42,297 nucleotides of DNA from Chloroflexota bacterium. GTDB taxonomy: Bacteria > Chloroflexota > Ktedonobacteria > Ktedonobacterales > Ktedonobacteraceae. The notes below the pieces were generated by a model. The model did no database searches. It was not told the origin of the DNA and was given only the letters and a program-made list of their open reading frames with translations. The stretch is from the NCBI GenBank assembly GCA_902812455.1, contig CADDZH010000039.1, positions 1 through 42,297 on the forward strand, in the 5' to 3' direction. How positions within the stretch are numbered: position 1 is the stretch's first letter; every line of letters begins with the position of its first letter. Shown here in pieces: positions 16,308 through 25,040 of this stretch. The translations under genes and the position numbers were made by a program.

Positions 16308-16760
16308 TCACGCATTACGGTGTGGCAAAGCGGCCACAAAACTGCCCATGACCTTCACATCTCCATGCTGATCGGCAGCCTGCACTTTTCCAGCGATGCG
16401 CCCCTCGCCATCAGTCTCGTACTTCTCTGTAATTGTTCCAGAGCACGTGATCACGTCATCCAGGTGGGTCATTCCCTTGAAGCGAGCGCTAAACTTGCGC
16501 AAAGCCAGAGGTCCAACATAATCGCTTAACATCTGCCCCACAAAGCCCATGACGAGCATGCCATGTGCAATGATGCCGCCAATGCCGAGCATCTCGCCAA
16601 TTTTGGCATCGGTATGTAGGGGATTGAAGTCCCCTGAAGCGCCGGCGTAGCGTACCAACTGCAGGTGGGTCACTGGCGATTTCACCAGCTTAGGGATGGC
16701 ATCCCCAACCTGTACATCCTCATAATAAAGCTTTGCCGGAACCTGAGCATTTGTCGTCAT
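16308..16760 (-). CDS. MaoC-like (R)-specific dehydratase subunit (HadB-like)
   Basis: A 150-residue hot-dog protein with the full hydratase signature: YAGASGDFNPLHTD (catalytic Asp and His of the hydratase-2 motif) followed by GIIAHGMLVMGF. It would hydrate or dehydrate (R)-3-hydroxyacyl thioesters. AGGAGGTGAG precedes the ATG. The preceding gene, 18 bases upstream, is a FAS1-like MaoC_dehydrat_N protein without the full motif, the same split as mycobacterial HadA/HadB. In this PHA-producing strain the pair could supply (R)-3-hydroxyacyl-CoA, but the operon link to an ABC transporter argues for a lipid role. Confidence 0.85.
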   Translation of the reverse strand: MTTNAQVPAKLYYEDVQVGDAIPKLVKSPVTHLQLVRYAGASGDFNPLHTDAKIGEMLGIGGIIAHGMLVMGFVGQMLSDYVGPLALRKFSARFKGMTHLDDVITCSGTITEKYETDGEGRIAGKVQAADQHGDVKVMGSFVAALPHRNA

Positions 16761-16778
16761 ATCTCACCTCCTGGAAAC

Positions 16779-17231
16779 CTATTCGCGCACAATGAGCACT
16801 TCACGCGCTTTCAGGACAGGCTGATGGTGCTGGTTCGTGTAGCGGATCTCTAGCGTCAAAACATCCATCGAGGAACCACCTGGAAGCTGGCGGGACTTGC
16901 CATCCACCAGCGTCATCACTCCGCTAAGCACATCACCGGGGTAGATGGGGGCAAGGTATTCATACTCTTCTTCGCCATGCAGGATGCGCGAGACATTGAT
17001 GCCCAGGCTGGCAAGCTGGCTCACAAGCTGGGAGTTGCCCCAGAACACGAACATGGTGGGCGCTGTAGGAAAGAGGGGCACATCGGGATAGCCGGCAGCC
17101 TGCGCGGCCTCGCGGCTCTGGTAAATTGGATTGTCGTCGCCAATGGCGAGGGCTAACTCGCGGATTTTGCCCCGCTCAACCTCGAAGGTGAATGGGGGAA
17201 AACTTTGCCCAATCTTACTTTTATCAAACAT
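16779..17231 (-). CDS. FAS1-like dehydratase subunit (HadA-like, MaoC_dehydrat_N)
   Basis: A 150-residue hot-dog protein opening FDKSKIGQSFPPFTFEVERGKIRELALAIGD, the usual start of the N-terminal MaoC dehydratase domain, and containing DNPIYQS and ILHGEEEYEYLAPIYPGD. It lacks the Asp/His catalytic pair of the partner gene, so it is the structural or substrate-binding half of a heterodimer with the 16308-16760 product. GGAGAAG lies upstream. It begins 26 bases after the stop of the FHA-ABC gene, suggesting one leftward operon: transporter, dehydratase A, dehydratase B, perhaps lipoprotein. Confidence 0.82.
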   Translation of the reverse strand: MFDKSKIGQSFPPFTFEVERGKIRELALAIGDDNPIYQSREAAQAAGYPDVPLFPTAPTMFVFWGNSQLVSQLASLGINVSRILHGEEEYEYLAPIYPGDVLSGVMTLVDGKSRQLPGGSSMDVLTLEIRYTNQHHQPVLKAREVLIVRE

Positions 17232-17257
17232 GCGCGAATGCTTCTCCTTTGCAGATG

Positions 17258-20068
17258 TTATCTTCCCAGCCGATCCTTGCGCTTCAGGAAAAAGCCCGTG
17301 AGCACGCCAAAGATGAGGATCATAGCGATCAGCGCGAGCCAGGAACCGAGAACATGCTCCACATTATGAGCGTAAGGAAAAGCGGGATCGGTATGCACAG
17401 CGTATGGCGGTGTAGTGTCCACGGTTTGATATCCCATCGGCCCCGCTTGCAGGTTCACCGATGATCCCATGGCGATCATTGACCAGCGTGTAGCGAATAC
17501 AGCGCCGATTACCTGCGCGAAGCCGCTCAGCTTGAAAATCACGCCGGAGAAGATGATCTGCGGTACCAGGATCACCGAGATGATGCTGTTGGCCTGATCG
17601 CTATTGGCGGTCAAGGATGAAATCATCAAGCCCATCATCAGTCCGGCCAGCGCAGTAAGCGACAGCGAGATATAAATCTCCAGTGGTGGTGAGAGCAAGA
17701 CGGCCTGCTGGAAGGGCGAGATGGCATTGACAGCGATCACCAGAATGGCGCACTGCAGCAGGGAAAGAATGCCCAGGATCACGATTTTCGAGAACAGGTA
17801 GGGCATGATACCCAGGTTAACCATGCGTTCGCGCCGGTAAATCTGCACCTCTTTGACTATCTCACGAGCAGAGTTATTGCAGCCGAAGAAGACGGCGACG
17901 AACGACATGATGAACAACACCTGCTCGGCGCCAATGGGCAGCAGTTTAGCAGTAAAGACGGTTGGTTTGAGCAAGAACTGGATGATCAATGCCAGGATGA
18001 TGGCAACGATGGGAGCCTGGAGCAGCAGCACAGCCAGGTTGATGCGATCGTTCTTCAGGATTTCCAGGTAGCGCATGGAGAGCAACCTGAATTGCTTCCA
18101 GGGATTTCCCTTCGGTGGCTTGCTGGTTCCCGTTCCGGCGGTTGGGAGGCGCGGCACCTGGCTCAGCGGCTGCGCCACATATTGCTGGTATTGCGGCGAT
18201 GCCTTGAAACGCGCCTCGGCCTTTTTGGGGATATCGGGGTCGGTCTCGGTCGGCTCCAATGCGCTGTAGATGTCGGCGAAGTCCGGCAGGTTGAAGTATT
18301 CTTTGGCCTCGGTAGGTGGACCGAAGTAGGCCAGGTAGCCGCCGGGAGCCAGGAAGCAGACATAGTCACAGTTGTTGATGTTGTTCGTGGCGTGCGTCAC
18401 CAGGATGATGGTATGCCCTTCGCGGTCTGCAATGTCTCGCAGCAACTTCATCATTTTGCGATCCAGCCCAGGATCGAGTCCCGATGTCGGCTCGTCGAGA
18501 TAGAAGACGTTAGGTTTGGCGAGTAACTCCAGCGCGATGGAGACGCGCTTCTGCTGGCCGCCGGACAGCTTGCTAATCAGCAGGTTGCGCCGCGCAGAGA
18601 TGCCTACCGCCTCCATTACCTCATTGACACGCTCCTTGATCTGCTGTGGCGTCGTGTCGCCTGGCAGGCGTAGCTTCGCGGCATAATACAGCGCGCGCTC
18701 GACGGTCAGATTTTTGTGGATGATGTCGAACTGCGGCACGTAGCCAAGCTGGGTGCTGAAGGCTGCGCGCGAGGTGTAGTAATCCTCGCCATTGTAGAAG
18801 ACCTGACCATTTTTGGCCGGACGAGTACCGTTGAGGGCATCCATGAGCGTGGTTTTGCCTGCGCCGGAACCGCCAACAATAGCCACAAATTTTCCCCCAG
18901 GAACAGTGAGCGAGATGTTGTTAAGCAGGATTTTGTGCTTGTCGCCATACTGCACGATGTTGATAGCGTCGATACGGACGCTTTTGCTGCTGCCCCGCTG
19001 CACCAGTTCTGTTCCAGTAAAGATCAGCTCATATGGGCCGATGCGTATCACATCACGCGGGTTGAGCAACTGGTTTGAGACCCGCTGGCCATTCACATAG
19101 GTATGATTTGTGCTGCCCATATCAATGATGCGATATGATCTTCCATCACGAACCAGGCGAGCGTGCTGTCCTGAGACCTGTGGATGAATAAGTTGCACGT
19201 CGTTGCCATGCCTGCGCCCAATCGTGATTTGCGGCCTGTCTAAGCGGATGGCGGGAATATCAGGGACTGTTCGCTGTGCCCTACCGCTGCCATCACTGTA
19301 GGTTAGCGTGACCAGCGTGCCATGTTCGTTCCCGATACGAAAAACATCACCGTTTTGCAGCACATGGCTGAACTGCTCGACCCCTGTATAATGCCTGCCT
19401 TTATAGAGGAGGCCGTTGGTCGTTTTCTGCTGGGCAGGATGCGGATGCACCAGCACAAGTTGATTATTCTCTTGCCTGATCTGGAAGTGGTATCCAGAGA
19501 TAACCGTTTCGTCAATGACAATATCATTAGACGCGGCGCGGCCAATGCTGATTACCTGTTTACCAGGCGGAAGTGTATAGACGCGCTTATTACTGTTGAT
19601 ATTTGAGGTGACTTCAAGCGAAGGAAGCACTGCCTGGGAAGTTTTGCCCGGTTCGGGGGCTCGTTCGGTCTTGCCATCCAGGGCATGTGCTGGTGCTGCT
19701 TGCTGTACATTACCCTGGGTTGCTTGCTGGAAAGGCATCTGGTTTGAGTTGAGGATGAAGAGTAATGTGTTCTTTGCGCCAATTTTGATTGTGTCCCGGT
19801 TGTTGACTACCTGCTGCTGTTGAGGCTGCAATATGGTTTGATTGATGATGACGGTATTACCCTGAGAAATATTTTTCACGTACCACTGCCCATTATGGCA
19901 GGAAAATTCGGCATGCCTGCGTGAGACAGAGAGATCAGCCCGGTCGGTCTGGATATCATTGGTATCATCTCGCCCAATTGTAAAGGAGAGTTTATGCAGA
20001 GGGAACGCCTGGGTTGCCAGAGGCCCTTCGATAAACTGCAGTGTGATAAAGCTGGCGGGCTGATTCAT
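17258..20068 (-). CDS. ABCG-type ABC transporter with three N-terminal FHA domains
   Basis: A 936-residue fusion. FHA1 (~25-100) has IGRDDTNDI and SVSRRH; FHA2 (~165-250) has IGRAASNDI but SGYH in place of SRRH; FHA3 (~275-350) has IGRRHGNDV, SGQH and GSTNHTYVNG. The ATPase follows: Walker A GGSGAGKTT (399-407), LSGGQQKR (501-508), Walker B YLDE (E526), switch His559. About six membrane spans occupy ~670-925 (ABC2_membrane). FHA domains bind phosphothreonine, so transport is probably under Ser/Thr kinase control as in Rv1747 of mycobacteria, which has two FHA domains. Substrate is unknown; a lipid or glycolipid is suggested by the dehydratase genes downstream. AAGGGAG precedes the ATG. Confidence 0.92.
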   Translation of the reverse strand: MNQPASFITLQFIEGPLATQAFPLHKLSFTIGRDDTNDIQTDRADLSVSRRHAEFSCHNGQWYVKNISQGNTVIINQTILQPQQQQVVNNRDTIKIGAKNTLLFILNSNQMPFQQATQGNVQQAAPAHALDGKTERAPEPGKTSQAVLPSLEVTSNINSNKRVYTLPPGKQVISIGRAASNDIVIDETVISGYHFQIRQENNQLVLVHPHPAQQKTTNGLLYKGRHYTGVEQFSHVLQNGDVFRIGNEHGTLVTLTYSDGSGRAQRTVPDIPAIRLDRPQITIGRRHGNDVQLIHPQVSGQHARLVRDGRSYRIIDMGSTNHTYVNGQRVSNQLLNPRDVIRIGPYELIFTGTELVQRGSSKSVRIDAINIVQYGDKHKILLNNISLTVPGGKFVAIVGGSGAGKTTLMDALNGTRPAKNGQVFYNGEDYYTSRAAFSTQLGYVPQFDIIHKNLTVERALYYAAKLRLPGDTTPQQIKERVNEVMEAVGISARRNLLISKLSGGQQKRVSIALELLAKPNVFYLDEPTSGLDPGLDRKMMKLLRDIADREGHTIILVTHATNNINNCDYVCFLAPGGYLAYFGPPTEAKEYFNLPDFADIYSALEPTETDPDIPKKAEARFKASPQYQQYVAQPLSQVPRLPTAGTGTSKPPKGNPWKQFRLLSMRYLEILKNDRINLAVLLLQAPIVAIILALIIQFLLKPTVFTAKLLPIGAEQVLFIMSFVAVFFGCNNSAREIVKEVQIYRRERMVNLGIMPYLFSKIVILGILSLLQCAILVIAVNAISPFQQAVLLSPPLEIYISLSLTALAGLMMGLMISSLTANSDQANSIISVILVPQIIFSGVIFKLSGFAQVIGAVFATRWSMIAMGSSVNLQAGPMGYQTVDTTPPYAVHTDPAFPYAHNVEHVLGSWLALIAMILIFGVLTGFFLKRKDRLGR

Positions 20069-20303
20069 CGGCTATGACTCCCTTTCATAGGCGTATTGAA
20101 CTACTCACTAAAGATGGCAGTACCAAGAACACAAGCATATTCATGTGCAAATGTCATTATACGGCAGAGGTAGCATTATGGCAATAACTTGCGACCATGA
20201 TGCCCAACCAGGGTACCTGATGATCGCACGCATGGCGACCCTTGCGGTCGCCACTACTATAGACGCTGCCGCCCACCTTTTTTTGGAAGAACCATAGAAC
20301 CTC

Positions 20304-20332
20304 TTGACAGAAATCTCATCAAGCCATAATCT
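20304..20332 (+). promoter_or_regulatory. Promoter of the GH3 lipoprotein gene
   Basis: TTGACA (20304-20309), 17-base spacer, TAATCT (20327-20332). The sequence before it (T-run, GGAAGAACCA, CTC) resembles that before the TTGACA at 33942. Confidence 0.6.
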
Positions 20333-20385
20333 AAGACGAGGTTCAAGGGTAAAGAAGAATCCTTAATAGTTTGAACACTCACACC

Positions 20386-20455
20386 ATGTCACCCTGAGCG
20401 AAGCGAAGGGTCTGATGCAGGGCCACCGAGATGCTTCGCTTCGCTCAGCATGACA
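20386..20455. repeat. Dispersed palindromic repeat, family A copy 3
   Basis: Begins ATGTCACCCTGAGCGAAGCG and ends CGCTTCGCTCAGCATGAC; the ends are inverted repeats. Lies between the predicted promoter and the GH3 start codon. Confidence 0.85.
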
Positions 20456-20490
20456 AGGCTGAAACTTGCTTTGTGAAGAAGAGTTGATGC

Positions 20491-21834
20491 ATGGCTAAGC
20501 TGGACAGGCGAAAAAGTTATATTGCGCTAAGCTTTTGTCTCCTCTTTATCCTCAGCAGTTGTTCATTGCTGCCGGGTAGCTCAAAGGGCGCGTACCTGGC
20601 TCCAATGTCCACAGCCTCGGCTACGCTCACCCATCCTGCCACTGTAATACCGCTTGCAACCTCAACGCCTCTATCCAATAGCGAGCTGGCAGCGAGAATC
20701 GTACAGGGGATGAGCCTGGATCAAAAGCTAGGGCAGATGGTGATTGTGGAGTTTTACGGCCCTACGCTCAATTCCGACCTCAGCCAGATGATCCAGGGAT
20801 ATCATATCGCCGGCGTGCTGATCGAGAATAAGAACGGGAACGCTCAGACTCGCTCGCAGCTTGTCACGCTGGATCAAAATATGCAGAAACAGGCCGCTAT
20901 TCCCCTCTTCATCACAACAGATTATGAGGGCGGCGTAGTGAACGAGTTGCGGCAGATCACGGGAGAGCGCCCCTCCGAGCAGGCTATCGGTGCGACGGGC
21001 AATCCGCAGGTGGCTTACAATGCTGGCAAGAGCGCAGCCGCGGACCTGACCTCGTTAGGCTTGAACGTCAACTTCATGCCCATCGTCGATGTGCTGACCA
21101 ATCCGAACAACCCCGGCCTGCCCGGGCGCACCTTCGGCTCCAACCCTACAATCGTCACCCAGATGGGGCAGGCCTATCTCAAAGGACTGACCGATGGCGG
21201 GGTCATCGGCTGCCTCAAGCACTTCCCCGGCCTGGGCAGCGCGAGCGTTGATCCTCACTACTCACTGCCCTATATGAACCGCAGCCTCGCGACCATGAAT
21301 GCTATTGACCTCGTGCCGTATCGCACGATGATTAACGAGGGCATTGTGCCCATGGTGATGGTGACGCATATTCTCAACCCGCAGCTTGATCCGAAGCTTC
21401 CTACCTCTCTTTCCCCCAACGTCGTTACCGGGCTGCTGCGCGACCAGCTTCATTTCAAGGGCGTCATCATTAGCGATACGCTCTGGATGGGCGGCATCAG
21501 CAACACCTACAGTCTCGCGCAGGCAGCAGTGCTGGCGGTGAAAGCCGGCATCGATCTGATCCTCGGCCCGCGCGGCCTGGCAGATACCGTGAACATGCTG
21601 AGTGGCTTGCGCCAGGCTGTCGTAAGCGGGCAAATCTCCGAGAGCGCGATCAATGCCTCCGTTGAGCGCATCCTGCAATTGAAGATGCAGTACAAGATTA
21701 TCTCGCATAGCCAGGCTTTGCAGCTCGCCCGGACGGATGTGCCTGCGGAGACGAGCAAACCGCCCGCGGCGATGATCAGCCCAAGGTTTGATGGAGAGAG
21801 CGTGGGTGATGTAGATGTGAGGAGGATTGTCTAA
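20491..21834 (+). CDS. Lipoprotein glycoside hydrolase family 3 (NagZ-like beta-N-acetylhexosaminidase)
   Basis: A 447-residue exported enzyme. A signal peptide with lipobox LSSC (Cys24) is followed by a Ser/Thr/Pro linker to ~65, then a GH3 TIM barrel. Marks include LGQMVIVEFYG, TTDYEGGVV, LGLNVNFMPIVDV and KHFPGLGSASVDPHYSLP (Asp254/His256, the NagZ-type catalytic dyad), plus nucleophile Asp329 in ISDTLWMGGI. NagZ-like GH3 enzymes release N-acetylglucosamine from cell-wall fragments. The usual KHFPGHG is KHFPGLG here. An outside location suits this because Ktedonobacter-type cells recycle wall material or degrade chitin or peptidoglycan extracellularly (inference). Its stop overlaps the Nudix ATG by one base. 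Confidence 0.88.
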   Translation: MAKLDRRKSYIALSFCLLFILSSCSLLPGSSKGAYLAPMSTASATLTHPATVIPLATSTPLSNSELAARIVQGMSLDQKLGQMVIVEFYGPTLNSDLSQMIQGYHIAGVLIENKNGNAQTRSQLVTLDQNMQKQAAIPLFITTDYEGGVVNELRQITGERPSEQAIGATGNPQVAYNAGKSAAADLTSLGLNVNFMPIVDVLTNPNNPGLPGRTFGSNPTIVTQMGQAYLKGLTDGGVIGCLKHFPGLGSASVDPHYSLPYMNRSLATMNAIDLVPYRTMINEGIVPMVMVTHILNPQLDPKLPTSLSPNVVTGLLRDQLHFKGVIISDTLWMGGISNTYSLAQAAVLAVKAGIDLILGPRGLADTVNMLSGLRQAVVSGQISESAINASVERILQLKMQYKIISHSQALQLARTDVPAETSKPPAAMISPRFDGESVGDVDVRRIV

Positions 21835-22361
21835 TGGGAAATCGTGCTGCAATGCTTCTCTATACGATCTGTTTTTGCATATATCGAGATAAAGTATTGT
21901 TGCTCTATCGCCATAAGTCTCCAAATAAACATCTTTGGAATGGCCTGGGCGGGAAAATCCATCAAGGCGAAACTCCTTTTGGATGTATCGAACGTGAAAT
22001 GATGGAGGAAGCTGGCATTGATCTTCGACAAGCAAATAATTGCTACTTTGCAGGAATAATTACCTGGACGGCCAATACTGATGCCACTCATTCTAGCAAG
22101 GGCATGTATGCATACATTGCAAAGTTTACATCCGCAGAGTTTACCTGGGAAGGTGAGCGTCTAACCGAAGAAGGAGTGTTATGCTGGAAACCTTTGCAGT
22201 GGGTATGTGATCCGCACAATACAGCCGTTGTGAACAATATTCCTCACTTTTTGCCAGGTCTGCTCTCCAATGACATTCCATTGGAGTATTATTGTCATGA
22301 TCAGGATGGCCACCTTATCGAGGTAATCGTTCGCCCGCTGCCTATAGAATACTTACAGTAG
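21834..22361 (+). CDS. Nudix hydrolase (MutT/8-oxo-dGTP diphosphatase-like)
   Basis: A 175-residue protein with a complete Nudix box at residues 40-62 (GKIHQGE, then REMMEEAGI), preceded by the LLYRHKSPNKHLWNGLGG strand typical of 8-oxo-dGTPases. It should hydrolyse a nucleoside diphosphate-X substrate with Mg2+. The C-terminal ~50 residues are an extra segment. ATG overlaps the GH3 stop (TAATG) and GGAGG lies nine bases upstream, so it is translationally coupled. Base composition drops here: it is visibly more AT-rich than the GH3 gene and matches the next two genes. It converges with the 354-residue gene with two bases between stops. Confidence 0.88.
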   Translation: MGNRAAMLLYTICFCIYRDKVLLLYRHKSPNKHLWNGLGGKIHQGETPFGCIEREMMEEAGIDLRQANNCYFAGIITWTANTDATHSSKGMYAYIAKFTSAEFTWEGERLTEEGVLCWKPLQWVCDPHNTAVVNNIPHFLPGLLSNDIPLEYYCHDQDGHLIEVIVRPLPIEYLQ

Positions 22362-22363
22362 CA

Positions 22364-23428
22364 TCAAACAGAGTAGTAAACTTCTCGTTCGGACTCTTTG
22401 CATATATTGGCAAATTCGATGACGCTGCCCTCCGCTGTAGGAATTTGCCAGTAGTGTAAGCGCCAGCCAGCACCATGCTTCTGAAGCATGAGACGCCAGG
22501 CCCTGGCATGATCGCTGTCACGAATAAGCTGCGCGCTATCTGCTGTCTCGCCCTTTCTGAATGCATGTAAACGGTATCCGCGAATATCCTTTGCTCTACC
22601 GGCTATGACATCCGAGGCCGCTTGAACAATGCTTCGCAACACAATGACATTTGTGTCCAATCCACGTTTATTCACCGATTCAATGAAGTGTGGCCCCAGC
22701 CGAAATGCAGGAGTGGTATCGGTAGTGCCAGATTGATCTTTTTTGTATATCTGCTTAATGGCATAGATAATTCCTTGCTCGCCTTTAGCCCAGATATCAA
22801 TAGGATCTATGATGTCTTGCAAATCATCAGGGGTGATCAAAAGAGGGAACGTTTGAGCAATCTTATTATCAGCCGTGCGAGCAAAATCAGGAACTGCTTC
22901 CATAATAACAACCGATACCGCTATTTCTCTGGAGCCATCGATTAATGCCAGTGTTGCGAGGCACAATTGCTGTCCAAAGGGATGATTAATATGTTTGCAC
23001 GCACAGCAATCAGCCAATAGTAAATGGAAATCGTCACGTATACATTCGGGCAGTCGAGTAATAAATTGCTCAGGCATAATACTAATCGATCTTATTTCCG
23101 GCTCGATTGCATAATCCAGGCTTTTCAGAGTAGTTTCGAGATCAAACGTTTCATCGCGGAAAAACGCATTCACATTCTTTGCTACCTGCGTGATATTAAC
23201 GTCCAGGTGGTATTTACCTTGTAGCCACCTCAGTTGCCCAAAACCGGGAAATTGTCCTTCGGCCTCTAGCAGTTGTGAAGCCTTCTGATAATGCATCCAG
23301 GTGAAAGGCGCGGTAAGGGCTGTATGTAGCCAGTTAATGAGGTTATTTATCCAATCTTCCACTTCATCCCTGCTGGCATTATCGGAAGGCGTCACGATGA
23401 TCGCTGGATCGACTAAAATGTTAGCCAT
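22364..23428 (-). CDS. Unknown partner protein of AAA15-type ATPase
   Basis: A 354-residue soluble protein that I do not recognise. Seen in it: an acidic N-terminal region rich in Trp (WINNLINWLH, FTWMHY), a possible metal site C141-C144-H146-H149 (DCCACKHINH), a beta-rich middle with many Ile/Val, and a basic C-terminal part (~260-354) with RSIVQAASDVIAGRAKDIRG and DHARAWRLMLQKHGAGWRLHYW. There is no signal peptide or membrane span. Its ATG lies inside the end of the upstream ATPase gene (8-base overlap), so the two are made together. In known two-gene ATPase systems (PARIS, Septu) the second protein is the effector; whether this one is a nuclease or toxin is unproven. Confidence 0.75.
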   Translation of the reverse strand: MANILVDPAIIVTPSDNASRDEVEDWINNLINWLHTALTAPFTWMHYQKASQLLEAEGQFPGFGQLRWLQGKYHLDVNITQVAKNVNAFFRDETFDLETTLKSLDYAIEPEIRSISIMPEQFITRLPECIRDDFHLLLADCCACKHINHPFGQQLCLATLALIDGSREIAVSVVIMEAVPDFARTADNKIAQTFPLLITPDDLQDIIDPIDIWAKGEQGIIYAIKQIYKKDQSGTTDTTPAFRLGPHFIESVNKRGLDTNVIVLRSIVQAASDVIAGRAKDIRGYRLHAFRKGETADSAQLIRDSDHARAWRLMLQKHGAGWRLHYWQIPTAEGSVIEFANICKESEREVYYSV

Positions 23429-25040
23429 GATTTTTCCCGTTAGTTCGCTTCTTCAGACTGGCAGCCGTAATCCTGTCTTCTTGTAGCATCGTTTCGTCAA
23501 AGAAACCACTTGGCCAATTGAGAATATTGCCATTAGGAGAAATCTCAACTTTCTCAAATTTTGCAGCGCCTCTCTCATCTTGATCGACAAAGTAAATCAG
23601 GCAATCGCTCTTGTCCATTCCCCCTGCTTCCACAATATGATAGCGCAACTGGCTGACAAGATTCTCGCTGTGTGTCTCGATCAAGCACTGTTTCCCACAC
23701 TTTGCCAGTCCCATGAAGAAGTCGCCCAGCCGGGCCTGCACGCTGGGATGGAGATGTAGCTCGGGCTGTTCGATGATCAATAGAGTATCTTGAGGAGCAA
23801 GCAATCCCATGACTAATATTGGGAGAATCTGGCTGACACCGACACCAACTTCAGATAATGTTCTAGGTTGTTGACCTTTTTTTGTAACCACGCTCCAGGC
23901 TACACCTAAGCTTCCTGCGGTCTCAGTTCTTACCTGGCTGGCAACATCAAGATAGTTTGCCCAAATATCTAGCGCCTCCTGCAAGGTTCCCTGCTGAACA
24001 TGTGTGGTATTCGGATTGTACCAATCTATTTGTGCAAGCTGATTATGATGATAAACGACAGCAGCATATTCACCCTTGAAACCAACGTCGTCTAACTGGC
24101 TGGTTGGAGCAAAGGAATGTTCTGTTGCACCAGGATCAGCCCTCAGTGGCCCCAAGTAACGAATCTGGCTGGAGAAAAATCGAGTAATCCATTCTGTATC
24201 AACGGGTAGCCTTCTAACAACAAAATCATCTTCCACCATAAGCTCTATACCATCTTTTTCGATTTGTCTGTTTGCCTCGAGAAAAGTGGTTTCTTCGATG
24301 AACTCAACATCTTTAGGAAGAAAATGGAAAGGAGTGACAATAAATCTCGGCGTACCAGTCAATGCCTCAAGGAACATAATCGCCGATTCATATCCAAAGA
24401 ACTCTCCAATATAGATGTGCTTCCCATGTTTAAAAGCCTCGTCTATCTTTTTCGAAGTGCGAAACTTGACATCTTTCAAATAGTGAGCTAACTCTTCCTC
24501 ATATACCTTATTAAATCTAAAACCATAATCTTGCGATGGGCCAGCCAGATCGTCATCCGGTAATGGTTCCCTTATATCAAGGTGCTTTAATTTGTCTAAA
24601 GCAGGTGTAAAAAACCAGTCGAAAACCCCTGTGAAGGTTTCAACTTGTACTTCCGATGCTCCTCCTATTGCGGAGGCTATTTTGTTAATACCTGAAGAGC
24701 CATTAAAAGTAACTTTTACATCGCACCTTAAAACCTCAAACATATCTTGAGATACACTTTTAGAATGGAGCATGAGAGCGAATTGAATAGTCAATTTACG
24801 TGAGTTGGAAAACCTGCATAGTACATCGCCATACATCCCCAGTTGCACGATGCGTTCATTTGGCAGGAGAGCGCGTTCAGGCAAAGGGTTGCTCAACGTT
24901 TGGGCAATCATCAGGATCGATTGGATTAGGCTGCTTTTGCCAGAGCTATTGCGACCAGCAAGCACAGTGACGGGAGCCAGCTTTAGTTCGCCCGAATCAA
25001 GGATGGGTTTGAAGTTTTGTATCGACCAGCTTTTCAGCAT
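23421..25040 (-). CDS. AAA15/OLD-type ATPase with DUF3696-like C terminus
   Basis: A 539-residue SMC/ABC-like ATPase. It starts LKSWSIQNFKPILDSGELKLAPVTV, then has Walker A GRNSSGKSS (29-37). The C-terminal half has the signature-like GVGVSQILPI, Walker B LLIIEQPELHLHP (~417-430) and switch motif IETHSENL. The end (LNWPSGFFDETMLQ) matches the DUF3696 tail from memory. Such ATPases occur alone or with an effector in phage-defence loci. The Glu after Walker B and the His are intact, so ATP hydrolysis is expected. AAAGGA lies nine bases before the ATG. One 60-base stretch (24241-24300) is 40% GC by count, against 55% in 21061-21120 of the GH3 gene, which fits horizontal origin. Confidence 0.88.
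   Translation of the reverse strand: MLKSWSIQNFKPILDSGELKLAPVTVLAGRNSSGKSSLIQSILMIAQTLSNPLPERALLPNERIVQLGMYGDVLCRFSNSRKLTIQFALMLHSKSVSQDMFEVLRCDVKVTFNGSSGINKIASAIGGASEVQVETFTGVFDWFFTPALDKLKHLDIREPLPDDDLAGPSQDYGFRFNKVYEEELAHYLKDVKFRTSKKIDEAFKHGKHIYIGEFFGYESAIMFLEALTGTPRFIVTPFHFLPKDVEFIEETTFLEANRQIEKDGIELMVEDDFVVRRLPVDTEWITRFFSSQIRYLGPLRADPGATEHSFAPTSQLDDVGFKGEYAAVVYHHNQLAQIDWYNPNTTHVQQGTLQEALDIWANYLDVASQVRTETAGSLGVAWSVVTKKGQQPRTLSEVGVGVSQILPILVMGLLAPQDTLLIIEQPELHLHPSVQARLGDFFMGLAKCGKQCLIETHSENLVSQLRYHIVEAGGMDKSDCLIYFVDQDERGAAKFEKVEISPNGNILNWPSGFFDETMLQEDRITAASLKKRTNGKNHG

Larger units (their letters stand above)
20069..20490. other. Divergent control region between FHA-ABC and GH3 genes
   Basis: Contains a hairpin GGCGACC-CTTGC-GGTCGCC (20236-20254), a T-run, the rightward promoter 20304-20332, and family A repeat copy 3 (20386-20455), which falls in the 5' leader of the GH3 gene. 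Positions 20339-20400 match 33225-33286 without gaps at 50 of 62 bases. No ORF. Confidence 0.65.
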
